Below are positions 1 to 11,795 of a DNA stretch of 64,000 bases, piece after piece. Origin of the DNA: Acanthopleura granulata (lineage: Eukaryota; Mollusca; Polyplacophora; Chitonida; Chitonidae). The notes beneath the pieces are model-generated. The model saw only the letters and a list, made by a program, of their open reading frames with translations. It was not told the DNA's origin and searched no databases. The stretch's first letter is position 1; each line of letters starts with the position of its first letter. Made by a program: the position numbers and the translations under genes. The DNA is taken from assembly GCA_016165875.1 (NCBI GenBank), contig JABBOT010000003.1, positions 28,104,983 through 28,168,982 of the forward strand. Direction: 5' to 3'.

Positions 1-1167
1 ATTTTATGCATTTTCATGTATTTCTTTCCAAAAAAGACAGATTTCTTTTATGAGACACAAGTGGCCCAAGAAAGAAGATCACATATCGTTAAAGTAAGGC
101 TAAAACGTCTCAAAACCAGGAAAAAGCAAACAAATGCATATATATATATACGCGAAGCTTGATCGTCTTCCAGTTTTTGAGTTGGCGTATATATACTTGA
201 CAAATATTCTGTGCACACAAATATATGCTAATTCAGATGGGGCATCCTGTTGTCGATAGCTGTGGATAAGACCTTTAGCTTTCCCACGCTCTCGTGTCGA
301 CGCTTGAGTCCCGCGTCTGGTCCTCTAGGCTCGGGCAGGTGTAGGCATGAGAGACGGAGACAGGTCCGTAACCGGCCGACCCGACTCCCGCAACACGTGT
401 ACACCGATCACCCCCTCACCGCAGAACACATAGAAGCTGGTGCTGCCTTAGCTCTGATTCTATAGACAAGCCATGCACTCGGTCAACACTGAATATACTT
501 AATGTCTTATTCTCCCTCAAGCACATGGTCTTTTGATCTGTCAGGATGTATTTCAAAAATTTTATCGAATGTGGAATAAATAGAAATCTAGAGTTCAATA
601 TTTTACGGAATGTCCAGTTGTTATGTCGCTATTGTAGAAGGTTTGATAAAAATGGAGTATGTATGAGTATATACGTAATCGAGGTCCATAATGTTTTTAG
701 CGATGGAAATATTTATCACACGAAAACCTAAGACAAAGTTCTTCTATTAAGTTCCTTTGTTTATAACTTAAAGATATGGGAACGGATGTGGTGTTTAAGA
801 AGTGAAATGAATTATGCAATATGGAACACTATATACCTGTTTATCATATAAAATATGCAATAAATGTATAATATATTTTCTGACACACTGAGTTGGAATA
901 AAACTTGGATTAAGAGGAAATGTGTTGAAGGATACTATAAAAATACGAAATGAAAGGTGCTCTATTCAACAATATTATACTTATAATTGCAATTGAGAAT
1001 TTAAAAATCCAAACATTTTGTCATGATGTACGTAACACATTTTGAGTTTTCTTAGATCAGCTGACCTCATATTTTAGTCGCATAATACCTCTCTCCACAA
1101 ATGGATATAAAAAGTGTTTCTGTCTGATATGAAACAGTAACTTGTTTTCTGAAATATATGATTTCCA

Positions 1168-1318
1168 CTTATTTATTTATTTATTTATTTGATTGTTATT
1201 AAGCGCCATACTGAAGAGGTGTTTCCCTATTATTCAATGATGACTGGTAAACGAAACCGCAGGGCATGCTCGAGGTAAACCAAAAAGCTTTGGCAAGCTG
1301 CTAGCAAACTTTCCCGCT
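1168..1318 (-). repeat. Diverged SINE copy, family A
   Basis: A run of ATTT units (the reversed AATA tail of the element) is followed by a degenerate form of the family's 3' body. It includes GCGCCATACTGAAGA and, further on, matches to the part that reads AAACCGGGCAGAGCCC in better copies. The copy is old and carries many substitutions and small indels. Confidence 0.5.
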
Positions 1319-3279
1319 TTTGACGGACAGATATTCGCAACATGCTGGTGTCAGAAAGTGGCCTTCAAAGAACATCTAACTTACTTCACCCACGTGATGA
1401 TGAGTATACATTAAGGAGTATAGAAAAACCGGAAAATGTGCGAATGAAAACACGTAATGTCGGATATTGAGAGGTGAAGGAATCTCAGAAATGAGGCCGA
1501 CACCACAAATCAAATTGAGACTTACATCTTCAAATCTTTCCTAATTTACGGACCATGGAGTTTAAATTGTGACAAATTTATCTCAACATGTACACTTGCA
1601 ATTTTTTCAATTTTTAATCTCTGCGTTGGAAAACAAACATATTAATTAAATTTCAAATTCAGACCCATATCATATCTGACCTGGCGGAATTAGACCAGAT
1701 GCCTATAAGAACTTTACCAGACAACTGTGCTGAGAAAGGTATAATTCATTTCATCAGCGTAAGGTGTGTTTTCTTGTTTACGAATCATTATACTGTACAA
1801 CATCTGGCTGCCCTGGTCATTTCTTTTCATTTATCCGATGACCTGTATGCTGCGTGTATGTGAAAGATTAGCGATAATGAATGTCATGCTTAATGTTCTA
1901 TGAAATGTCGGAAACGATTTTAAGGAACTTGCTTTCATGTACTTAATGCCGTGTCCAGTAAGCCTGTTCATGGCGGAGAAGTTTCACACACATTTGTTTC
2001 TATCGTATAATGCAAAGTGACGCAGTGGTATATGCACTAAATATCGAAGTTTTCCAGGTTATATTCAGTTTTGATTTCAATGTAATGACTTTAATATCTG
2101 TTTTGCCTGACTAAACCGATGACGTTTGTAATGCAAACCTGGCCTTATAGAAGAGGTGCCTGTCACATATTTCTTTTATGGATCTTCGGGAATCGTTATT
2201 AACTGTTTGCCCTTGCATATTAAATGAATCTAACTGCTGTCGACTTTAACTATATACCACTTGGTCAACAAATGGCATAAAAATGTGACAACTGAAGTTC
2301 AAGACACAGCTTTAACACTGCTAACTCATACTTCTATATTACGCTATACGTCCCCTGTTGTTAGCTATGTAATCCTAACTCTTGCCAGGGAAATTGAATT
2401 CTGATAGTGTTTCTGTATAACGGTCCGGCGGCGACATTTCTCGTATCCCCATGTCCCCGGCTCTATACCTCAGGTTCATGCTGCGTGATGTTCCCAAAGT
2501 TAAGGCTAATGGATCGCCGGCCTTACAGAATTATGGTAAGGACGTGTTTGGGGCCGTGAAAATGGTTTAACCTGGCTTTAGCCAACTTTTTAACATATTT
2601 AGGATCAGTATAGGAATGATTAAGGCGTGCATGAGTTGTGACTGGACAGCTGATACGATGTATAAGAAGGCTGCAATAACTGCATCTAAGGCAGAAGAGC
2701 CTTAAAATCAGCTGGTCTCACACTATGAATGTTTAATTATAAACGAAGACTCTCGATGGTTAAATTCGTGATAAAGATTTTTGAATTCTATATTATCACA
2801 CATACATTATACCAATGCAATAAAATATGTATAACATACCTTCCTCAAAACTTACCTTCGTGTACGACAGACATTAATGCTTCGACACAAACGTTTAAGC
2901 CATAATCATTCATTCATTCTAAGCAAAGGTAAACTCAGCGATAGCATCGTTTGTCGTTTTGATATGTTACTTGACTTCAGGTTATAAAGACAAGGTGCCG
3001 ATCTAGTCACAACATAGCCGATTACTACAATTACCGATGTGGCGGGAAGTCATAATCACGCGTAAATTCATTCTAAAGGCAGAAGTGTCATATATTGTCT
3101 ATATGAGAACATTGCGGAAATAAATTAATCGGAATATATCAGTCCTGTGTAGGAGTTTTGCTAACAGATATATTCTGTGCTCATAGACACAGTCGCTAGT
3201 CGTTATTAGTTTGAGTTTTCTGAACAAAGCAAATGTTCTTTTCATCATTTATAGTCATATTTGTAAGCGAATTTCTTGC

Positions 3280-3600
3280 CGCTTTTACAGGAAACGGTTT
3301 TTTACTTTTGTATTGCCGCTGTAAATTTGCACCGCAAAGTAAAATGGCTCAGACCCACATAGGTTTAATTGCCCTAAACGAGCCCCGAATGTAAACTCAT
3401 TATGACGCTATAAGCCACTCTCGTTAGTTTAAGGCTTGCAATGGTTCATTAATTTCGCCCCTGTTGCCTGGTAATGGGAAACGCCACGAACATTCAAACA
3501 TTTTATATTGCGTGACTATGGAAATTCCCGCCATGAACGGCCACGTCGGGACCACGGGTGGTCTCAACATATCTATTTCTGCCTTTTTCTTCGCATTTTC
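3280..3600. promoter_or_regulatory. Candidate non-coding regulatory block
   Basis: This block is richer in GC and CpG than its flanks and has no coding frame. It contains the palindromic kappaB-type decamer GGAAATTCCC at 3520-3529. It also contains a perfect 14-bp palindrome, GACCACGGGTGGTC, at 3550-3563, whose arms resemble Gli half-sites. About 12 kb upstream of the vestigial-like gene, it could be an enhancer. Two palindromes 20 bp apart are suggestive but not proof. Confidence 0.25.
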
Positions 3601-4620
3601 TCGAAACGGCCCGAAATCATACTAAATTGAATTACGTGAGCCAGTGTGAAATTATTTTATAAACTTTCTGTGAATTTCCCAATCCTATAATAACGTGGAT
3701 CTAGAAACACATTGGTGATGTCTCGGTGACGGAAAATGGCGATCTTAATTTCAGAATGTTGTCCCTTTCAGTCGTTGTATACAACACAGTTCGTTTTTAG
3801 TAGAAATGTACGCTTTCTTGATATCACGTGACAGCATAGATTCCCGGCGATTAGTTTTCGGGATTGAATCATTTTCGTGATCCTTTTCACACTCCAGGAA
3901 GTGATCCTTTTTTAAGACCCCCCACATGGATTTGATAAACGACGTGGGGAGCAAATTTGTATTCGTCACGCAAAAGTCTATATGACCATAAGGGCGAAAA
4001 CGGATATAATCTTCGCCAAATACATTTTATTAATTTCATATTCAAAAAGACTATATGCGCTTAAATTATATCAAGAAGGTCTGAGAAGACATAATTTGCT
4101 GTCTCTTCATAAAGGTGAGTGAATTTACCCACTTCTAGAGATAGAGAAATATGGACAGATGAGAGCTGTATACATCCTTCAAGCGCATGCGTGCATATAA
4201 ATGTGACCGTCTGCGATCTATAGCCATGTGCAAGAGAAAAAGCAACACAGTAATCGTTATTCCATTTATAATAAATTAAGTCAATGTGAATCATTAAATA
4301 AACTCACCATGCAACCATTATATATGTCTTCTTTCATGAGGTTTCAGCACAATGAGTTTTACTTTTTTCAAGGTATATTGTATTTCTTAAGAACCCGATT
4401 GTGTATTTAGTTATTATTAAACCTTTCCATTTGACAGTATTTTCAAAATAGGTCAATAAACATTTATAAAACAAATAATGCAAATAAGGAAAAGTATTCA
4501 TTGTAAGTTGATTTAAGTTAATTGCTATTTATTTAAAGATATGAAAAAATTCTAACTCCTGAGTTGCAAGAAGTTAATACTGCCATCGTTTGTAGATGAA
4601 AATGATGAAATTGTCTCAGT

Positions 4621-4740
4621 ATTCGTGGCCCCTGGGGTCGCGAGTTCGAGTCCCTCTGTCGCTGTCCTTACGTCAAGAGATGCAAGAGGTACATGGAGAC
4701 GTGCAGTGGGTTACACGTGCAGTCGTGATACAAGTAAAAT
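4621..4740 (+). repeat. tRNA-like SINE head remnant
   Basis: The stretch GCGAGTTCGAGTCCC around 4640 fits the B-box of an RNA polymerase III internal promoter. It lies after a short GC-rich run resembling the second half of a tRNA. No matching acceptor stem or cloverleaf can be drawn, so this is a degraded SINE head rather than a functional tRNA gene. Confidence 0.35.
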
Positions 4741-5831
4741 GTTCCTCATTATACGGCAATATAAGATAAGTATATAACAGAATCTTTCACAATCTGAGCG
4801 CTTTTCAACTCTGTTAAATTTAAAGTTTTTGTGTCCTTAATTCCCAATGGCGATGTCAGGAAATTTACGGTTGTGATAACATAGCTCTAGTTTTATCGTT
4901 TTTTAAGAAGCTTTAAAAAAAACTTCCCAAACTTCGCTGTTTGAATATGGGAATTAAAAATATAATTCATCAAATTCAAAAGTAAATAGTTATGGATGAT
5001 TCATCCGAAGCTAGGTAAACACTGTTAATCCGAGTCTCTGTATTCTGAACATAAGACGTTTTCTTTATTAACTCTCGAGATATGTGAAATTTACCTGTTA
5101 CCGTTGGGCGAAAGATTATCAAATGCTTGTTAAATATTTGTCCTAGCCGCTTAGCCCGGTGTGATAATCGTTTATATTGACGATTACATCTGCTATAAAT
5201 CCCGTGTAATCCGCTTAAGGCTGATCGTAATAACATTTAACCATTCTCACGGTAATCGATTCCATGTCAATATATGCATACGTAATCTTTGTAGTAATGT
5301 GCTTTTTACTTTGACATTAATGCTTAATTTTTTTCGATGATGTTTTGTTTCATATGGTTACATGTTTTTGTTACATGTTTCCATCGGTTATAAGGAAAGA
5401 ATGACAATGCATCGCAGTCATATGAATTCCCCAATATTCATTTTTAATTTAAAAGTCCCTTTCTCCCTGTTTTTGAAATTAAATTTTTGAATCCAAAGAA
5501 TAATATAAAAGCCGACATATGGCATTTTATATATTTATGTTATTTTTACGTGCATTTGGGGCTATAAGACGATGTATACATAAACGATTCAGTAGTGATT
5601 AAGTCTTGTCTGTTTGTGTAGTATAATTGATAGAGCTGGAAGACATGGTATTCTCCAAGTAGGTTTGAGAATATGTCATTGTTTTTTAGTTTCCTTCATA
5701 ATATTCACTTAAAACATGTACCGCTGGCAAAATCTCTGACATTTTAACGCCTTATTTAAACAGATTGGACAATCATTTGCTCCTAATCTGTTCTTTGATG
5801 AATCCAAATTTCGCTCTCATCATATTAAATA

Positions 5832-5885
5832 CAATATGGAGATAGTCGCTTCTGTCCACAATATGGAGATAGTCGCTTCTGTCCA
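5832..5885. repeat. Perfect 27-bp tandem duplication
   Basis: Two identical 27-bp units (5832-5858 and 5859-5885) lie head to tail and are followed by a run of T. Exact identity implies a recent duplication or an assembly slip. Confidence 0.9.
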
Positions 5886-5979
5886 CAATTTTTTTTTGTA
5901 TCAGTATTTTCAGACACGTTTGAATGTTGGACAGAATTAGGAGATATATCACTTGGAATCAGTTTTCTTTAACTCAGGC

Positions 5980-6480
5980 AGTCTCGTGCTCGCTTGCGGG
6001 CTTCTCCAACAGTGAACGACTGGCTAACTGAGAGCGATTTCTCTTCCAAGCCGTCTCTAAAGCCGTTTGCCTGCTGTTCTCTACTTTATTATAACTCTTA
6101 ATCAGAAGCAGTTTGGACGCTTCCGTCTTGTTAACCAGAGAAGCCTGCAAGTTTGGACTCTCCTCGGTGGAACAAACCCCAGAAGAGACAAAACAGCAGA
6201 TTCGAATGCAGAGATCATAGGACTGAGTACAGCACTGACTTCTGCTCACAGATGAGTCTGATTTCCTTGTCGGTTTGGCAAAAGTCTATCCCACGAAGAA
6301 GACGGTGCGAAGAAAACAAAGTGGGTTTATCGAGCGTTCTGGTTTGGGGGCGCGATCCACCCCTGTGACCCTACCACCCGGGAGATGAAAGAGCCACTTG
6401 TACGCTAATGGCCGCGTCCTAATCAGACACAGAACGAAGAAAAAATCGCCCCCGACACATGAGCCGGGGAACACGTGAAG
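5980..6480. promoter_or_regulatory. GC-richer non-coding island
   Basis: This stretch has visibly more CpG than its AT-rich surroundings. Several overlapping open frames exist on both strands, but none has a recognisable domain or a clear splice partner. Overlapping frames on both strands are typical of a base-composition effect. It may be a regulatory element or an untranslated first exon, and nothing decides between these. Confidence 0.2.
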
Positions 6481-7623
6481 AGAGAAAAGAGCAGAGGAGG
6501 TTTTCTGATGATTCGCTTCGTCCAAACCTGGCTAGAATTACTCAAATGCAAACATCCTGGTGTTGATATATTTTGTTTCCACTCTCTAGAAAGACCAATT
6601 GTTGGTATTAGTTTATACGGCAAAGATATACAATGGCCATACAGTTGCATGAACATTGGTCAGGAAATCGATATTATCGGCATACTTTGTTCGAAACAAG
6701 ATTAATTTTATGGGAAAAAATAGTCTGTGTTTCGTATGCGTTGCCTTTCGTTTCAGTGGTATATTTGACGACATTAAATACAACGATACATAACGTCTGC
6801 TGTTGCAGTCGCCTTAGTATATAAGTTTATAATGGTCATCTTTCACTTTTTAAATTTTCAAACCAATATTTGTATAACTCTGAGGTGGGTTGCGGATAGA
6901 TGTAACAGTTACACATACCAACGGACCATTCACGGATAAATTTTCATTCATTTTTCACGTACACAAAGACGTATTTGTATTGCAAATAAATGTTCAGTCC
7001 CAGATATGCACATATGTGAATTTGAAGTATCGCTAGACGAGATTTGGTGTGCGCCAGACACAACGTTATAGGTTCATCAAGCTGGGATTAAATACTCATG
7101 AGCAGGCAATTCAATTTAAACAGCATCATTTGAATAGGTGTATACTAATTTACCGAAGGACGTAAGCAAAGGAAACCATATTCTGTACACATTGTTGGAC
7201 AGGAAGAGATTTTATTAAGTATCGATTCATGCTCAGTTATATAGGTCTGTACAGATTAAACGTGACTTTGTGATACTTTCATTCGAAGCGGAAAGGAGAG
7301 TTATACCTATGTACTTCGGTGAATACAGAAAAAAATTAACTGAACCAATAAATCAATGAATGAACAACTCAAATTTATTGCATAGAAAAACTGATCTATA
7401 GACAATGCATCCTTAAGTAGCTTAAAGAGCCGTTCGAAATAAATGCAAATTGTAAAACTGATTTCAAATTATAGACCTAACAATGGTTTACTGCATTCCG
7501 ACCCACCACATGCAGTACAAATGGCTAATGGACAATTTGTGCTCGTTGATGAAATGTATTTGTGACTAAACATTTAGTGTTGTTTCTGCTCATATGAAGA
7601 ACTTAATTTGTCGAGTCTCCTGT

Positions 7624-7684
7624 GAATGAATGAATGATTCCTGCTTAACGCCACATCGGCATTATCTCACCTATATCGAGGCAA
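7624..7684. repeat. Short interspersed repeat, family B
   Basis: A GAAT microsatellite edge is followed by TTAACGCCACATCGGC and then a stretch like ATCTCACCTATATCG. Related sequences occur at 25129-25195 and 34031-34098. All three share the order GAAT repeat, (T)TACGCCACAT, GGCAGTATC, CATATCG, so they form one dispersed family. Confidence 0.6.
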
Positions 7685-8029
7685 AGAAGGTCTTGTTGGT
7701 TTCTTTGTTAAATGTACACTGATCTTAATCTTCACAATGTACATAATTTTATGAAACTGCATCTTTGGATTGACAGATTGACAGATATGCCAAAATACCA
7801 GATACAAACACATGCATACATCTTTTTGTTACCACGTATATATCGAAGAGTTCACGCGTATATAACAGGCTGTTATAAAATGTGACTGGATGTATAAATA
7901 AAACGAGCGCATGCATATCAACGTCGAAAACATATTCAAAAGTATCTTGATTTAATCCTTATTTACATAAGGAGTATTTTAGTGTAGGGTGAATCTAGGG
8001 TTTTTTAAACTCAACTCAAACAGATGAGA

Positions 8030-8270
8030 GCACACAAGTGGGAACAGCGGGATCAGCTGATTCGAACCGCACCTGTCTCCGCCAATCGACGCGCTTCTTT
8101 TGATCTTTGGGTGTTACAGCTTGCCGAACCTGGTTTTTATTTGACAGCGGACTTCTGAGGGGCTGTTTATCATGTAGCCGCTGTTCGTCCCATATTTGCT
8201 TTATTTCTCTTCCAAGTTAATATTTGTACCTGTCCACATTTTGCGCCTGCGACCCAGTGACCACACATAA
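8030..8270. promoter_or_regulatory. Candidate enhancer with CSL and E-box motifs
   Basis: In about 40 bp there is a Su(H)/CSL-type GTGGGAA at 8038-8044, an E-box CAGCTG at 8054-8059 and an E-box/Snail-type CACCTG at 8070-8075. The block is richer in GC than its flanks and does not encode a protein. Notch input through Su(H) is known for the Drosophila vestigial boundary enhancer. This block is about 7 kb upstream of the vestigial-like gene, so the analogy is worth testing but remains inference. Confidence 0.25.
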
Positions 8271-8485
8271 ACGTTGCGAATTGTCAAAATGATCAACAAA
8301 TGTACAAATGCCATTTCCTTGTACACAAATACTTCGTGTTAGCCGTTCCTTTAATGTAAATTGTTAAGTTGGAGATATTGGACTAGTAGGGCATTTGTGA
8401 CAAAACGATATAACATGCGGGATATACCGCTCAGTTACGGTGGCAGTGTTGAAGTACATGTTGCCAAAGGGAAGTTTGGACGAAC

Positions 8486-8540
8486 TAAAAAAAAAAAATA
8501 CCCCCCCAAAAAAAACAAAAAACAAAAAAACCCAAGTATT
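8486..8540. repeat. A-rich and C-run low-complexity tract
   Basis: Alternating runs of A and C on the + strand (A-run, C7, A-run, CAAAA-type units). It is a simple-sequence tract; open frames through it are artefacts. Confidence 0.8.
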
Positions 8541-10971
8541 CTTCAGTAATAAGAGGCCAATGTTGTTTTCCAAATTTTTAATAACATTTTTTTTTGTCTT
8601 TTATTTTCGGCATACAATGCTTATGGGAATTGGAATGCATTGTGTTGTATTATCACAGAAACTCTAATTTTAAATCTCCACAATGCAACATGGCTGAAAT
8701 TTTGCCATGATGGGTTGGGTTGAGCCAGTTTCATCATTCATTCATGAAAATATTTAATTTTTTTTCTGAAAATGCAGTATTTGTCTTACGTTCCGACTAT
8801 ATAAAAGTATTCCTGAAAACATGTATACGTGGATGATCTTGTAAGTCATATACTTCGTTCACATGCACGTTTCCGTTTCAGTATAATTCAACCTAATGTG
8901 AAGTCAACCACCTGAAGTACATGTCAATTATTCTGCACTGTTCTCATTCTCAGGTGCTGCTTAAACGGGCTGCGTGTCATAGACGAAAGTCCACTTCAAG
9001 CTGCATAGATACATACAATCTACCGCAGGCCTCAGGGTATAGCCTGAAGTTCAGCCGGGGATCCCTTTTCTGATCCACTCTAGCAATTTCATCCCTCATT
9101 GACATCAATATTTACTGTAAATGAGCTAACAGTGTTTTGTTCTCTCTCGGACATTTGTTTCTCATTAACTGGTGTTAGGCTATACCTCTCTCCGCTCACG
9201 TCATTTAACGTTCTAACGGCGATACCCGACGTGATTTATGCTGTAGTATTTTTTTATTTTTGAGAAATATGTGAGTTTTTTTATTGTCTCCCGAGTGGGT
9301 AATCCAAGTTGTCTTTCCGGTAGCTTATGTACGTTATCTATCGCCCCATACATTCTAAAGAATACATAATTTAAGTTGTCGTAAAAAAATACCCTGCAAA
9401 CTTAACTTCAAAAGATGTTCGTCGCCAACACACTTATTTTTCCTGAAAAGAACAGAAAAATGTCTTGTTTTTGATTGATGGAAAAGTTAAGGCCGAAACG
9501 GTAGCGTAACTTGTAAAAACTTCCTGGCGGATTCATGGTTTTCTTATCGGTACCACGTGGTCATTGTTATCACGTGTTGAAGACATACGGTGCTTTGAAG
9601 ACGCGTCTTGCCCATCACACAGACAATGTATGTAGTTAGTTATGGCCCACTGTTGGATGCATTGGTTTTTAAGACATTGCACTCACTCAATGTGCTCTTG
9701 TGCACCGTCCCTGTAATGCTACCTCATTCATACAAAATTGCTACAAAATGATCTTTATGCTATACACGGATAGAATGCTATATAACAACTTAATCAAACT
9801 GTTGATATGACATTCTTGCTGTCGACATTTTCTTCACGGAGACCTTTATACTTTTCTAACGAGAAAATTGTTAACATTAAGGTCACGTATTTGGTTGGTA
9901 GACTGACTCGTCAGTGGATTCGAGTTTGACGCATCACATAAACTTGCCTAGGTCGTTGAAAATATCACGAAAGAACAAGTTGAACAAAGAACAAATCATA
10001 ATAAGTGTATGGTGCTTTGATGTCCATTCCATATTCTATATTAGCGATTTGATAACACCATCACACTATTATACTATTTTACGGCCTCCATACTTTACTG
10101 GCGAAACTGTACTTATTTTAGTGATGTTCTGTATGGCTCATCTGGCGCTACTGGCGATTTTTTTAAGGCAGCGTACATACCCTTACCGTTGACTATTTAT
10201 ATAGACTTTGGTTTTATTTCCCTTATGTCCTTTCTTGGCCAATATCTGACGTGTAGTCTTTTTGATACAACGCTGTTTCAATTATATATACTATATACTC
10301 GTTAAAATGGTAACTTATTAACATTGCATACCGCCATTTTTACCTCGTACAACCCCATAAATATAGGATTTCTTACACACGGACAGATTCCTGTATGAAA
10401 AGGGACGTTTGTACTCTTACAATTATCAAGAATGACGTTAGATATCAATCCAATAATTAAATGTTGACGCCTTGATGTTTGACCCAGTAATTTTAAAAAA
10501 AAATATATATATATATGATTAACTATCGTCTTGATTTATGAAATATATGATTCTGGAAACAGCAATGACTCGCGATGACTTATCCCACATAGACTGTGTG
10601 TTAGAGCATCTCTGTAATGTTAGTATTATAATGGGGTTTGATGCACAGCAGTTATTATGGGTATCATGCATGAAAATCTTTAAATGAGTTACCTTGTCTT
10701 GTTGATAAATGCAGTTGCTACATGTGTATATACCTGGTTTTCACTGGTGCTTAAAGAGATTACACACATCAATGTAGGACCTTCGCTCGGCCACTCGCGT
10801 TCTCCAGTCGCGCTTTTTAAAAATCACAAGGCATGAGAACACGATAACACGAGAACGCATCCGTTTTTCCAAATTTCTAGCTCAGTCGTATAAACAGTTG
10901 GTATATTGCACAACACTGGCCAAGAGTAAATAATTATCCCCATGTGAATGCAGAGAACTTTATTTTTATTA

Positions 10972-11002
10972 TTAGTATTTTATTTTTATTTTTATTTTTA
11001 TC
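10972..11002. repeat. ATTTTT-type microsatellite
   Basis: Repeated TATTTTTATTTTT units about 31 bp long. A plain simple repeat in non-coding DNA. Confidence 0.8.
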
Positions 11003-11079
11003 ATCATGAATAGAGGTAAACAACCTTAAGTACATTGCCTGGCGTATTGGGGCGGAAAACGCCATTTAAAAAACACAAT

Positions 11080-11299
11080 CCCCCGCTCCCCGAGTGGAAC
11101 GTTGACCAACGATGTCAAAGGCTGGGCTCCAGCTCTCTCTGGTTCAGCCTAGCCTTTAAGTCAGGAGGTTTATCAGTTAACCGACAAAGGGCCATGGTTT
11201 ACGCCGGGCAGCGGGTTCCCTTCAACCCTCAAACCTGACACGCGGTTGTGTAAGTGACAAATTCCTTTATACAGCGCTTAACGCCAACCAAATAAATGA
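11080..11299 (+). repeat. Diverged tRNA-derived SINE, family D
   Basis: The body reads AGTCAGGAGGTTTATCAG, then GGGCCATGGTTTACGCC, then ends in TTAACGCCAACCAAATAAAT. The same order of motifs occurs in the better copy at 21811-22037. The tRNA-like head here is too degraded to name boxes with confidence. Confidence 0.55.
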
Positions 11300-11649
11300 G
11301 AAAATCATAGATTTATAGTTTGCAACTTTGGAAACGTATGTATATTGAATTATTTGTTGTTACGCTGTGTTTTTGCACAATAACATGGAATTAAATATTA
11401 TAGTCAAATACAAGTAAAGCAAAAAACTGTATTATTGCATTCAATATATTAAGATAAAATGTATATTTTTTTATTAAGCTACTTAATTAGTTAGCCTATG
11501 CTGTTGTGATTAGTTACATTGATAAATATGTGCGAAGGTCATTTGAGGTCACTCTAGTTGATTTATTTAATCATTAGCTTTGCATTGTGGCTTATAACAG
11601 TTTATCTCGCCAATGATGACCAGAACCAAATGCTGTAATATACCCAGAG

Positions 11650-11795
11650 AATTACCTTGAAGTGTTAATCATAAGTATCTAAAACATATATTGTATATAA
11701 GCCTAATGCTATAACGCTATAATCTCCAAGTGTTTAACATCTGGTGCATAAAAGTGTTTGTAAGTTAACCATCGAAATTTACTGTGTAGGCTATG
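11650..11795 (+). repeat. Dispersed repeat R, copy 1
   Basis: It shares a series of motifs in the same order with 37990-38160 and with 61021-61400: CATAAGT(G)TCTAAAACAT, AATGCTATAA, TCTCCAAGTGTTTAA, AAAAGTGTT and CATCGAAATTTACTG. No coding potential and no tRNA-like head are visible, so the class of element is unknown. Confidence 0.65.

Noticed and set aside
2629..2706. A frame starting MSC...TMY that recalls the start of vertebrate VGLL2/3
   Set aside because: It runs into a stop after 24 codons with no donor site inside, and the rest does not resemble the family.
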